Below are positions 12,901 through 25,275 of a stretch of 47,797 nucleotides of DNA, piece after piece. The notes under the pieces were generated by a model. The model saw only the letters and a list, made by a program, of their open reading frames with translations, did no database searches and was not told where the DNA came from. Source of the DNA: Pelargonium tetragonum (taxonomy: Eukaryota > Streptophyta > Magnoliopsida > Geraniales > Geraniaceae); the NCBI GenBank assembly GCA_036897445.1, contig JAYMTL010000146.1, positions 1-47,797 of the forward strand, read 5' to 3'. The position numbers and the translations under genes were made by a program. Position 1 is the first letter of the stretch, and every line of letters starts with the position of its first letter.

Positions 12901-13310
12901 CCCCTTAAATTAAGAGACCCGTCTTCTTACTTATTCAATCTTTATGGCTTGTAAAAACGGATTGAATTGACTAGGGAGTAGCTTAGAATAAAGAGTGACA
13001 ATCAGAAGATATATAAAGGGAGAGTCCTTGCTCCTTAATCTTCAAGAAATTTAACTAAAATAAGGTTAGGGTAGTAAATTGCATTGTCTCTTATATCTTA
13101 TAAGTGTTCTATATCCAGGATTCCTAAGAGGAAAGTACGTTTCCTTTTTTATGAAGTTAGGTCTAAGATTTAAGCCCATATTTTTTTAGTAAGTAGGAGT
13201 TCCCTAGCCAAGAGTGATTCACTAGGTTCTGGTTTTTACAACATTAGGGCATTCTTTCAGAATAAGGGGAGCTTTTGGGATATAGAAAGGCCTTAACCTC
13301 AGCAGTAAAA
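9991..13310. other. Gene-free texture B, block 4
   Basis: No gene is seen. The part 10599-10680 matches 18100-18180: both begin near CGGGAATTGCTTTT, and both have a GACAnnCAGGGTTTTA-like stretch about 60 nt on. CTATTCTAGATAGT near 10871-10887 recurs near 18597-18613 in the same order, so the two regions are colinear diverged copies. The exact 18-mer at 11941-11958 repeats 7259-7276. GGGTTCCC lies at 12495-12502. Confidence 0.5.
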
Positions 13311-13620
13311 AAAGGAATTAAATACTAAAAAGAACTATAACATACAAAAAAGAGATAGTAGCTACACTAACAGGGAATCCTAACAGCAGGAAGAAGAATA
13401 CAGGAGCTCCTAATTAAGAAAGCGGGTATTCTAGTTATTAAGAGTTTTTTACAGACTATAGCTATTAAGAACCTAGGGTAGGGATAGGTATCCTGAAGAG
13501 GACTTAGAAAGAAGTGTATAAGCTTCAGAATTGGAGCCATAAAAGTTTCAATCAAATAAGGAGAACTTAGTCTATATTTAAGAAGTATAAGTAACATAAT
13601 GAGAAAAGTTTAAAGGCAAT
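13311..13620. repeat. Texture A repeat block 4
   Basis: This is a purine-rich block with gtagctacactaac, gcaggaagaagaatacagg and ataggtatcctgaag, matching the ctacaagaagacaggtatc theme of the other A blocks. The 76-codon minus-strand frame is hydrophobic (Leu/Ile-rich) because pyrimidine-rich DNA encodes such residues. No protein family is recognised. Confidence 0.5.
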
Positions 13621-16600
13621 TGCCAGGATTAGTGAAGTTTTGAGCTACTCATTTTGTTTAAAGTGCCTCTTCCTTTTAGTACACTAGGTAATTTGACTTT
13701 TTTGCTTTAAAAAAACATATCGAAGCTTTGACCGCCCCTCCTTACTGATAAACTCAGAAACCCAGAGTAGTCTTACACGACCTTAGAATGTTACACTCAT
13801 CCTTGCTTGTTGTACATACATAAGGGGGTTCTGTCTAAATATGATTATATAATCAAAAGAAATGAAAACGTCTTAAAAACTCCTATTAATTATAAAGCGC
13901 GTATCCTCGGTCGTATTTAAAATAGATTAGAAGATTCGGCAAAAGTACTCCATCCCTTCTTGAGTAGTACCGACTGTGGGCCAGGAGTTTCTCCTTTTTT
14001 ACGCTATCGCTATATAAAACAATTTTTTGGAAACGCTTGTCAATTTTTTTATGTTTACCTGTTAATAGCAAAAGACTTGTGACAAAGTTGGAGACCCCGG
14101 TATACCCCAAGTAACCCTCCAATATATAAAGAAGGCCCTCTTAGAGTAGAAATTTTGGGAAAGTATTAAAAGACTCACGACAGTGCGATCTTATTATTTG
14201 CGTTTTATACCTTTTTTTTTCTAAAAAGAAATCTGGTAGGGGTCTCTCTAACTTGAGTATAAAATAGACTCTATTTTGTTAGATCCCTTGTAAATTACTT
14301 AAAAAGTAGGATTTTTTCTATGAACACGGGTGCCCTTGTCAAATTTCAGTAAAAAAGCTGTAAAATACATATTCTTAGGTTTTTGTGTAGTTATTTATTA
14401 TATACTTTCTGTGTCTACAATTACAATAGCGGCTTTCTCTTCACTCATTATTAAGGAATTTTCTAAGTGGACTAGAGCCAAGTAATAGCAGCTGAGTCCC
14501 TAGTAAAAAGAAGTATATAAAGAAAAGAGTTTTTACGATCGATATTTTATTCGTTTACCAAACTTCTAACAAATAGATTTAATGAAGTTCTATTTCACCC
14601 TTAGCTTTATCATATTTCCTTTTATTTATGGGAGTTGTAGCAAAGCAATAGGCTTTGCTTCCATAAAAGCAAGAGGGTTTAAGGTTCTGAGTACCTAGAT
14701 AGGTCTGTACAAGGTTATATAACTTTTGTCAGTTTTATCAGAGAGTTGAGTAAATCCTAATTTTTAGGGCAGTCCTTATACCTTAAGTTATAGTAGCTGC
14801 GCTTTTATTGGTATTCACAAAGTATAATGGTTTTTACTTCACAATATAAAGTAGTTTTAGGTTTATGTTAGTTTGTAGATTCTTGTGAAATTAGGAACTT
14901 TTGGCTTGGGTGTTTATTTGTAAAAAGAGTTCCCTAAAAATTTTGTGTTATTCATATTACTAGGTCTCGTCTTTCCTATATAAGGCTAACTAAGGAAACG
15001 GGAACTCAGGTATTCTTTAACATTAAAGAAAGATAAAAACGAGAAGTTCCTTCATTTTTAGGTATACAAACAATGAGATGCGAGGTTGATCCGCTAAATT
15101 AAATAAGGGGAAAATAGTCGATAACAAAAAGGCAGGCTATAATTCTGGACCTTAAACTTTTTATTTACTGCAATGCAATTCCTGAGTGGTGCTGAAAAAT
15201 TGGTTATATCCATATTTTTGGACTGAGGTCAGGGCACTCCCAAAATCTCAAAATCTATTTTCTATATTTAAATTGGAAAGCCCGCGCGTAACGTAAAGAG
15301 AAAAAGCGACTTCCAAGACCCGAAAATTTGATTTATTGGATACTTCGTATTAGTCTTTATTCTCCTCATATATCAAGTACTCTTTTGCAGGCACTTTTTT
15401 ATTTCTGTTACTTTCTTTTTGTAGTTTTTTAATTAATCTGATAGGAAACTATGTGAATCTGAGCTTGACTTAGAATATCAAACTTGGAGGTCCCTCTTAA
15501 TACTTATAAATTCGGAAAGATCCGGTTTTTATTCAAGGCTCTTGGTTAATCAAGTAGAATTACATCCCTTAGGGTTTTTTGAGATTCCTACTACTTAGAC
15601 TTCGCCAAAGGGTGGGAAGGTTAAGCTAATGGAGTGCCCTCTATAAAAAATGAATTTGACTGCTTATTTCTTTTTTTAACTTTAGAATACCCTGGGGAAT
15701 CTAAACTCTTTTTGAAGAATAAGAGGTTTCCGCATTGTGAAGTAGATCCTAAATTAGACTCAGTCTTTTTTATGTCTCCGTTAAAAATTCTTTTCTTATT
15801 CAAGCCTTTCCTATATTCTAATAAACCAACGCAGGATATTCCTATCCCTATACGGGCGCTGGAACTTGGAAATAATGCCTTATAGGTATGTAACTTTTAA
15901 TAAGTAGCCAAAAAAGCATAAAAGCTCTAGGGTATCCTAATCGGGGCCCTTCCGCTTAAAATTTCGATCTCAATGTTTTTCTAAAAGAAGAATCTTAGGT
16001 TCTAAGCTTTGAGTTGAAGATTTGTGGGAGTTTACTTAACTCTGGAAACTCACTACAAGATAAACAAAATGAAGTCCTTTTAGTCTTTAGGATTTACTCA
16101 AAATTAAGCTATAAGCATCTAATTCCAATAAGAGTTTTTGCGAGCTTTTAAAGCCAAAATCACAAAAAGGGGCTGCTTCTTACGAAGATTTTCATGGGCC
16201 CCTCCTCAATTTTCATGAGGATCCTCCTATAAGCTCCTAAAAGAAATAGAAATGAAGATTCCTTATAAGAAACAAAATGAAGATTTTTCATTTCTGTTGT
16301 AAATAAATAGGTTTAGTGTAAAACAAAAGCCAGAACTCAAGTAGATTTGTATATACGTATCCACTAAAATAAAACTTAGTACCTACGCGATTCCTACTAC
16401 TAAAGGATTTCTAATTCTCGTCTTTTTCTTCTTAATTCAGTCTTTATCAAGCAAGAGAGCCTCGTAGCTTTATAAAGAAATCTTGTATATGCAGTTAGCC
16501 GGGATACCGATCCCTTTTTATACCAATTCAAGTAAGATCGCACAAAGAATTACGGGTCTTTAGGAACTTACAATGTCATAAAAATCTAGCCTGTGTCTTG

Positions 16601-19600
16601 GATCCTTACGTAGTTTGTACTCTATAACCTTCTTTGATTGAAGGAAGCTTGAAGATAGGATTGAAAGCAAACCGGAGGTTTTCCTAGCTATTTGTTTAGT
16701 ACTGCAATTTTTACAGAAAACAAGAGTATCCTATATCTTCCAAAGGCTTCATTTGGTGCGCTTAGGTAAGAGGTGTTGGTTGGATATTTGTTTTATAGGG
16801 TTGTGTCTTTTATAGATTTTTAAACGGATTCTCTATTAGAATCAAATTCCACTAGCTTGAAGCAAGAACTCTAAAGCTCCCGTCAATAAAATAAAAAGGC
16901 TATAAAGGAGCTGTACGAGACTCAACCTTACTAAGTTTTTTTTACTAAGGGATCTCTGCTTTTTTTCAACTAGCAACTAGAGGGAAAAGAATTTTCTCAC
17001 TTCTATCAATTTCTTTCTTTTCTTGGAAAAACTCGAGTTAAATCTTCGACTTCTGAACTTAAAGTTTATAGTCCCTTAGAAATAGAAAAGTTCTTTAATT
17101 GTTCTCAATTTTGGGTTTAACTCCTTCCTCATAATTTATTAAATAGCAACGCTTGGAAAGTCTGTGGCCCATACCATAAAAGCTCTAGGAAACCTACCCT
17201 TAAACATACACTAGTATAGTAAGAAAAAGCTTAAAGTTGATTGAAGCTCCTTTATAAGGAATTCCTATAAAGCCGCTCTAGAAACTTCTCTCGAGCAACC
17301 TACAAGAGTTTTAGAAACCAGTAATTCTTGCTGAGTAACCCTTGATAGCTATCCTTTCTGCACCACAGTATATACTCAATTCCCGAATCTAATTAAAATG
17401 AAAACGCGACTAAAGTGTTAAAAGACTAATAAAGAAAGGGTACAAAAAATGTTTCTTTGAAGGCAGGAAATCATGAAATTAAAGTGCTCAGCCTATTCTA
17501 GTAATCAACCATTTCTTTAACTTGGTTTTATAACAGAAGATCGAGGAAATAGAACTAAAACTAAACTCATAAGACTTACACTCATATAGAAGGGACCCCT
17601 TACCCTATAAAACTCAATTTCAAATACTAAAGCATATATAGTATAAAGGATACCCTTTCTTTTCTTTCTAAACTATTAAGGATTCAAAAGTCAAGTTTCT
17701 TAAAATTAATAAGAACCCCCTCAAATAGAAGCTTATATATAAGGTGATTTTTAGCGACTGGAATTGAGTTTCTTAGAAGAACCCCTAAATCGGTCCGAAT
17801 AAGGAAAGACTTTAACCCCTAATTAAAGCCCCTTTCTTATATGAAACAGAAAGATAAAGGACTTAAGTCCACTCTTAGTTTCTATTTAGATTTCATTTAA
17901 ACGCGTTCCCAAAGAATGACTTTTAATTAAAAAAGGGCTCCTATAGGCCCTTAAAGATTTTATTAGCTTAGACTTATGACGGATAAACTCCCTGAAAAAA
18001 TCTCTTGTGTTCAAACTGCTGAAAATACTGGGATATACATAGAAAAACTTTAAGCTGTACTGTAAAAAGGAAAGGACGTAGGTGTAAGGGCTTGAGGAGT
18101 AGGCGGGAATTGCTTTTAGAGTGGGTTTTCCTATGGCTGGGCACTCCCCTGCTTCACGAGACAGACAGGGTTTTATAGATATTAAGTAAGGGGTCTAGTT
18201 TCTTGAGATTGTAGTAAGCCTAAATTGAAAAAGCTTTCATCCTATACACAACAAGCTTCTATCTGACTCAAAGCGCACATTCTTTTCACAAAATGCACAT
18301 CTCAAACCCGGGAGTTTCAAGTTGCGTTCAGTTGGTTTATCTGGTTTCATTTGTTCTTAGCTTTTCTTTCAAAGTCTTTTCGTTAGGAGTTGCTTATCTG
18401 CGATACCTGTGTTCTAGGGTTCCCGTATTCGTACAAGAAAGGTGCTCGGGGGAGTAGAATCTGGAGTACTTAGTTTGACTTTTATTGAAAGCATTTCCTT
18501 TCTTTTAAATTCATTAAAGTGAAAGTAAGAAAAATAGACAAAGATACAAGACGGTTCTAAATAGTTCGAACAGGACGCCCTGCTTATTAGTATAAAAGCT
18601 ATTCTAGATAGTAAACTTCAACTTCAGCATTGTTCGATCAAATCCCCAGTTTGATTCGCTTATACAGGAATTTTTGGGAGGAGTTGCTATTTCAGTTCTT
18701 TTCTTTGTTTCAATTAAACTATCTGTGTCGGAGAATTCAAAAGTTTCTTATTGACTTGTTCTAGCGCAAGAAGATTTTAGGGTGTTAAGAAGGGTGTCTA
18801 GCTAATTAAGGGGGCTTTTGATCCTGTTGTAGACCAGGTAAGATAATTACGAATTTGACTGCTAATGCGCGGGTGCCTGGGTAATAGTTGAAAGAATTTC
18901 CAGTAAAGTGGGAGTTATACAATGGTAGGTCTTGCGGAGAGTACAGGTATCGCAGATAAGAATATAAAGAAGGGTTTTAGCTCTAAGAATTTGGGTTTCC
19001 ACTAATGAAACTAATAAAAATAGAATATAGAGCTCAGCCTGCTGAGAGAGAAAGTAGATTCAAAGGTTTGGCAGGTATTCTCCAATTTTTTAGTAATGAA
19101 GTCTTGAAAGAGATAGATTTCCAAGGTCTCCGAGGTGGAGAAGGTAATAAGTAGAATATCTCAAGAAAAAGGCCAAGCTCGTTATAGTATGGGAAAGAAA
19201 GGAACCTAGTAAATTCTGGATATCAAAGGAAGGACCCAAGTTCATTAACAGGGAAGATACCTCAGTCTGCTTTAGTTCAGACTTGGAAAGGGATCTACTG
19301 ACTTTCCTATTTGACTGCACGACTCACTGACCCTCCAAATCTTTACCCCTCGTGAACTTGTTACTTGAATCTCCCCTTTTCTATCGGCTAACCCTCTAAA
19401 AAACCCTTACTATAACTTGATAATAACTGAAATTCTATTCATTCTTACTCTATAAATAAAGCTAACCCTTACTACTGTTTTAGATTGGAAACAAAGGAAC
19501 CTCCTTTCAGAACAACTCCCCAAATCTAAGACTTTTAAGAATTTCCTGTCCTGCTTAAAAAGAAATGCAAATAGAAGAGAATTCTACTAAACTTAACAAA

Positions 19601-20950
19601 AGCTCTACAATCTCGTTTATTATCAGTTAGGTACTTACCTGTTTAACCCGATAAGAGCCCCTTGTTTAACTTGTTTAACGTTCTCTTGTCTCCTTTTAAT
19701 TTACTCATACTTATGCTGCTTTGTACGATGTAGAATAGAGATATATCTTACTTTAGTTTAGTTAGATCTAGAAAAAGAAAGAGGAAAAGTCAAGAACCCA
19801 AAACAGTTCTTGTGTTTATAAATCCTATAGACCTAAACCGAGAAGCAGAACAGAGGAACATACAAGAACAAGAGCAACTCCTCTTTATAAAGAAGACTTT
19901 CATACTTTTTAAATCAAATCTAGGAAAGATGATTACGGATCAAATAAAACAACGTCATATTGCTATCTAGCATATCATTTTTCTGTAGTTTAGATACCCA
20001 GGCGGTTCCCTATTTTAACCTTGGACCACAGGTTTCCACTATGTTTCTTTAGTCTTGTTAACTAGTTCGATAAAAGATAGATTAGGAGGATAAGAAAGAC
20101 TTTTCTTGAAGAAATTCCCTTGACCTAAGCCTATCGAATATCAAAATCAAAGGAATCAAACTTTTAGGCATGAAAGCAAAAACTGCTGTCTAAAAAGCTA
20201 TTTTTATGCCATTGGGGTACCTTTTAAGGTGTTTTTCCTGGACTAAGGACCGCATGTTTCTACTATGTTTTAGAGTTTTATTCACTAGATCGGTAAAGAA
20301 GAGGGCAAGAAATCCTTTCTAAATCCCATTAAGTTAAGCGCAGCGGAAAAGCTATCCTTTCAAAGGAAAGAAACGGACCCGGTTGATAACCTAGACTCCT
20401 TACTTGAGGTTATAAACTTGTGAAATAGCGAGGTATCCTATACTTAAAACCTCTATTTCCAGTGAAGCAATACCTGACAAGAGATACACAAGCTTACTTA
20501 CTATATAATAGAATTTCAAAGGAACCTAATTCCTTTCAATAAAAAGCATTTAAGACAACAAAAAGAGAACCTACTAGCGAGTTCTACTTAGTTCTAGAAA
20601 ATTCCTGCCCGGGTTAGACTCATTTGCAAGAAAAGAACCTAGAAGCAAAACCTGCTGCATCTTCTTTTGTTTACTACTATCGATAGACTGACTTCGGGTT
20701 ATCCCAAATCTTGAAATGAAAACCTCTCCTATTACCTAAATTCTGTACCCCCAAATTATACATATCCTTAAGAGCGCATACCCTTTTCTTTCCCAACTTA
20801 GTGACTTTCCTGCTTAGAGCTATAGTACAGACACGCAAAACCTCTCCGTTTTACATTGGTAAGAGATTTCAAAGAAATAAAAAAAAAGTAGGATAAACAT
20901 ACCGAGAAAAGTGCTACTCTATTTATCAACTTTCACAAAAAGGGGGAGAA
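13621..20950. other. Gene-free texture B, block 5
   Basis: No gene is supported over 7.3 kb. The block contains the 14625-14667 hairpin and the 18100-18613 diverged copy of 10599-10887. Short matches to 7547-7600 occur at 14584-14600 and 18356-18396. GGGCCC occurs at 15944-15949 and 16196-16202. From about 18.9 to 19.3 kb the plus strand grows purine-rich (acaggtatcgcagataagaatata near 18944), suggesting a small embedded A fragment. Overlapping frames at 15621-15885 have no recognisable features. Confidence 0.45.
14625..14667. other. Two-stage hairpin
   Basis: The inner arms AGCAAAGC (14639-14646) and GCTTTGCT (14652-14659) form an 8-bp stem with a 5-nt loop. The outer arms TTTATGG (14625-14631) and CCATAAA (14661-14667) add 7 bp across an asymmetric bulge. 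Fifteen paired bases in 43 nt is more than expected by chance, but no function is apparent. Confidence 0.4.
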
Positions 20951-21429
20951 TGTCAGAGCAATGCCTTCCATCCCTACCCTAGAATAAAATAATACAATAT
21001 AAAAAGAACCTTATATAGCACATACACTAACTAGCTACAATACAAAAAGTAAGTAAGTAAGACAAGAGCTACAAGAAGAGTACTAAGACGTTAGCTGCAG
21101 GTATAGCTCTAGCAAGGAATCTAGCAAAGAAGATACAAGAAGAAAAATATCATAAGCCAAGTAAAATAAAGAGTCTAAAACAAAAGCAGCCAGAATTAAA
21201 AGAAAGAATAACAAAGAAGTCGTCAAGTAAGACAATGAAGTCAAAGAAAAGAAGTAAGTCTATGAAAGAAGAATCTAGAACAGAAGCAAAGGAATACAAA
21301 AACAGGTAAGACAAAGTCAAAGAAGTAGCAGCATTGGTGCGTATATAGGTACTAAAAAAAACTTCCTTATTCTATTGATAAGCTCATAATACACTGAGGA
21401 AGATAACTTAACCTATAAAAAAGTATTGA

Positions 21430-21500
21430 AGTGAACTGACTTGAACCCCTGAGCTCTCGCTCTTTACATTTATGATTGAAAACCGATTTGGAAGCTATAT
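21430..21500 (-). pseudogene. Possible tRNA-like fragment (weak)
   Basis: The minus strand carries a B-box-like GGGGTTCAAGTC, read from plus positions 21440-21451. No convincing A box, anticodon arm or acceptor stem can be drawn around it. It is listed only because similar fragments recur across the window. Confidence 0.12.
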
Positions 21501-21599
21501 CTCTACTCTTTTTATAGGGTAAGATTTTCAAAATGTTATTATCTAAGCAAGTCCTGTTCTTGTCAAAAGGGATAAAAGCTTCTCTTCTACACTTCAATA

Positions 21600-21900
21600 A
21601 AGTTGTCTCAGGGGAGCTTCGTACAATTTTATAGATTTTACGTATAGGGGAAAAACACTTTTTTAAAAAAGGAATACCAAGCCTGCTGTTAAAATAAGGT
21701 TTTATTCCTTTTGCTCGAATGAAAGACCGACTCATTAGCTAAAAGGGGTTTGTTTTCTCGTAGTCAGAATCTGACAAGTCAATAAAACGAGTTTACCAAC
21801 ATAAGTAGAAGTTTTCAGATCCAGTTTTGAGAAAAAAGTAGGATACACCTAGCGGTAAAAGCTCTTACTCTTTTTTTTTAACTTTCCAACCCAAATAGGG
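21600..21900. repeat. GTAGTC element, copy 1
   Basis: The core CGTAGTCAGAATCTGAC starts at 21759 and is followed by an ACCAACATAA-like stretch, then AGTAGGAT and AAAAGCTC. The upstream 150 bp aligns with the sequence upstream of the 39842 copy (ACAATTTTnnnnGATTTT, then TTAGCTAAAA). It is diverged and has no gene. Confidence 0.55.
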
Positions 21901-23370
21901 ATTTTTAGAGTACATCTTGAATGCCTTCCCTACTCTCCTTATAATACATACAATACCTAATTAAAGTCTAGCAGTATAGTCTATCTCTCCCTTACTAACT
22001 ACAATAACTAAAACAAGGAAAGAATTAGTACAGTACACTATAACAAACTAACTGCACAACTATATCAATTAATATGAATTTCTTATCCTCCTAACCTCCA
22101 ATGACAAACACCTACCTAGTACAAGAGCTACAATAAGAAGAACTCCTTCTAATCAAATACAGAATAAAAAGAAGAATCTCAAACAAATAAAGAAATGGAA
22201 GATAGAAATACAAAAGAAAATCAAGATCAAGCATAAGTTGTTGGTGTTTCTCATGCCCCCTCATTAAACTATTCTTCCTATACTACAAACTCCTAAACTT
22301 TAGTTTACTCGGTATGATAGATACTACCACTACCATTTAAGGCTAACCCCTATCTTATTGATAAGCTCCACAGTACACTGAGGTAATGCAATTAATTAAA
22401 CCACTTACTAACTATTAGACCCACGACCTACAAGACTCTCTACATTCTATTACCTATCAAGTTCTAGTAGAAACCTATCCATCACTTAGTTAGCCTACTC
22501 CCGTATATACGATACATAAACATAAGAGTGAAGAGTAAGCATAGTTCCCTCTACTCCGTTCTATTACTATTACCCCTACTACTAATGAGAAAAACTAAAA
22601 AGAGGAGCATTGTAAAGATCAATCTAAAACAACAAAGTACCAAAGTACAAAGAAGAATCTAACTCAAAGAATAAGCAAGTAAGTGTTGTGCCTGTCTCAT
22701 CCTCTATACGCATACATATACTAAAAGCAACCCCCTAAACTAAGTATAGGCGGTAGGATATAGATTCATTCCTATAAAATGAAGGCACCTATCTTCTCTA
22801 ACGATAAACAAATAGTTGAAGAAGATACCTTAGCAAACTAAAAACTAAGACATACGAACCCTAATGTACAAGAACAACTATCTATAACTACAATACCTAA
22901 ATAAGAAACCTAGTCTACCTCCTATAAATTATAAGAAAGTAGCTGCCTTAATGCTTCCCCTATTCGAGACCCTCGGTGGGTATAGCTCATCCCGTTATCG
23001 CCTCTCCTACTGCTAAAAAGGTTACTAATAAAGAGAATACAGAGTCTAAGGGGAATCTCAAACAGCAAAGGAAAGCAGGAATACCTAAACCAAGTAAGCC
23101 AGTTAGCTCAAGCAACTCAGCTAAGTCTGTTTGTTAGGTCTAGGTCAAAGAAGTATAAGAATGAAAAAGAAGGGTACAGAAGGAGTAAGTCAGATAGGTC
23201 GGCGCTGGGTCTAGGCCAAAAGGGGATACAGAAGATAAAAAAAGTCAGTCGGTTAAGTCAGTTAGCTCAGAATCCGAAGTTGGTGTTGGTCGTAGCTGAA
23301 AGATGAACAAGAAGTTCAAGCAAGCTTGCCTTCTGTAAGTCATGTTTTTTACCCCAAATTTTTAGGAAAA

Positions 23371-23478
23371 ATGATGTTTCATATACATGCAAAAGTTCAA
23401 CCTTAAGCGGTTCCCCTAGTGCGGAGGGATTTAGAAAACGAAAAATTCCATTTCATATAGATGGGAAAGTTCATAAAC
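23371..23478. repeat. 74-bp direct repeat pair
   Basis: ATATACATGCAAAAGTTCA at 23381 recurs 74 bp later as ATATAGATGGGAAAGTTCAT at 23455. A related pair 72 bp apart lies at 25178 and 25250. The next bases, CATTAACGAGAAAC, are one of the recurring motifs of the A array. Confidence 0.65.
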
Positions 23479-24729
23479 TCATTAACGAGAAACCCCATAA
23501 GGTGGAGTCATACAGCTTAGAAGAACACTACTAGCTACAAGATTAGCTACAGTAACTACAGAAGCCCATAAGAGCTAGAAGAAGCGATCGAGGTATGCGC
23601 AGAATAAGCAAGGAAGTCGAAGGCTAGGTCTAGGCGACAAAGTCGGAAAAAGAAGGTTGCCCCTGTGTCTCAATACATCCTAAAATAGAAATTGCATTAC
23701 CTCCGCTATCGCTACGGATAGTAAGGGCGGATCTCTATCTATCTAAGTGAATAGACTCCCAAATGATAAAGACATAAGACAAGTCTTAAGCTTAGAACAA
23801 GTAAAGGAACAAGAAACAAGTACAACTATATATGTTTAGGTGCGATAGCCCTAACTAATCCACTACTAAAAAGACATTAACTACATAATACAATAGCTCC
23901 ATTAACAAGGAAAGCAAGAACACTTAGCTACAGACCTACCTAGCTTCCCCTATCCATTACATTAACTCTATTAAAATTCTTCTTATTCTCTTATTTTATT
24001 ATCTATCATTCTATATTCTATAATAAAGAAAGGCCTAGCTCTTAAACAATGAGTTAAGAAATCTTGGTTAGTTAGTAAGATAAGACTCAAAGAAGCCATT
24101 AAAAGAATTAAAAAGCAAGGTATCGAAGATGTTGATGCTTTAGTGAGTGAAGGTATACTTACTTTGACTCTAAGGGTAACCTTCTCTATCGTTTCAGTCG
24201 GGAACAAGTACGATTATTCGTATTAAGTTTATACACTCACTAACGAGAAACACATAGCACACTGAGTAAGATCTCTTAAAACAGGAACAACTACATTAGC
24301 TACTTTACTTCTCCTTATTATCTATTCTCTTCTTACTATATTCAGTCTCCCTCCTAAGGTCAAGCTCTCACTTCGGTTCCCTCTTCTTCTAGTTATAGTT
24401 CTTAAACAAGTAAATAATAAAGGAACTATTATTCATCAACAAAAGCCTAGGTCAGTAGGAAGGAATACAATAAAACAAAGAATAAAGAATCTTTTAAAAG
24501 AAAGAATAGGTAACGAAGTTAAAGGAATTGTAGGAGCGCAAATACAAAGAATCGAAGAACAAAACAAATCCCTATGAATTACCAGAATACAGAAAATCTA
24601 AGGCCTTCCCACGCTATAAAACAGGAATATACCTCAAGGCGATTAACCCTTTATCTAAACGATACCTGCTTAATAAAAATTCAATAGGGACTAAGACGAA
24701 AAGGGCTCCTCAGCTGCGAAGAAACCGGC

Positions 24730-25010
24730 CTTGCATTTTCCTGCCTACCCAACTTGGATTTGGAAACAGAAGAAGACAGAACGCAAGTTTACTTGCGCTT
24801 TCAATCAATGAAAGAAGAAAGTTTACAGATGAAATAGAACAGGTTGCGCAGCAATAGATTATAGATAAGAAGCATACGCGCGCGGGTACATTAATATTAT
24901 AGGCTTTGGGCCGGGATCTTATATAAACTAGCGGTTCCCTGGTTGATATTCTAGATAAGCTCCGTCTTCGACACCTGATTTCCCGGCTTCAAGAGGGAAA
25001 GGTAACGCTT
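24730..25010. repeat. Duplicated block, copy 1
   Basis: CGCAAGTTTACTTGCG near 24782 is a near-perfect palindrome (7-bp arms, 2-nt centre). TTTCCCGGCTTCAAGAGGG lies about 200 bp downstream near 24980. Both motifs recur in the same order at 28051 and 28188. This part is less AT-rich than its surroundings and leads directly into the GTAGTC element at 25089. Confidence 0.6.
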
Positions 25011-25011
25011 C

Positions 25012-25275
25012 TTTTTGCTGTATATAAAACATAAATTTTCGAAAAAGAAGCTTGGCTATACTGGGGAAAATAGAAAATGAACTTTTGTCGTAGTCGAAAT
25101 CTGCACAGCCATTTTTGGGACTTCTCCTTCTCAAGAGGCGAATTTTGGGGTCCTACTTTTGGGATTTTTTATGTTTTATATACATGCAAAAGTTCATTCC
25201 GTACTTTTCTATTGTATGGCTCGATTTTGAAAAAGAGATTTTCCATTTTACATACATGGGAAAGTTCATGAATTC
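25012..25275. repeat. GTAGTC element, copy 2, with internal inverted repeat
   Basis: This is the best-preserved copy. An imperfect 24-nt inverted repeat has its arms at 25012-25035 and 25168-25191, both reading TGTATATAAAACATAAA in opposite orientation, around a 132-bp centre that holds CGTAGTCGAAATCTG at 25089. A 72-bp direct repeat (ATATACATGC... / ACATACATGG...AAAGTTCAT) follows at 25178 and 25250. The arrangement resembles a small foldback element, but no target-site duplication was identified and no transposase is nearby. Confidence 0.55.

Larger units (their letters stand above)
20951..23690. repeat. Texture A array, left part
   Basis: This is the start of the largest A block. Diverged units share recurring words in a similar order: a GTAGTC element, actaactacaa runs, aagaag and aagtca runs, a GTTGGTGT-like turn, then GATAAGCTC...ACACTGAGG. 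The last motif occurs near 21376 and 22358. An exact 22-nt match beginning CCTATCTTCTCTAACG links 22788-22809 with 40018-40039. A 72-74 bp direct repeat lies at 23371-23478. No gene is seen. The 122-codon minus frame at 21367-21735 crosses the element and shows no known domain. Confidence 0.6.
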
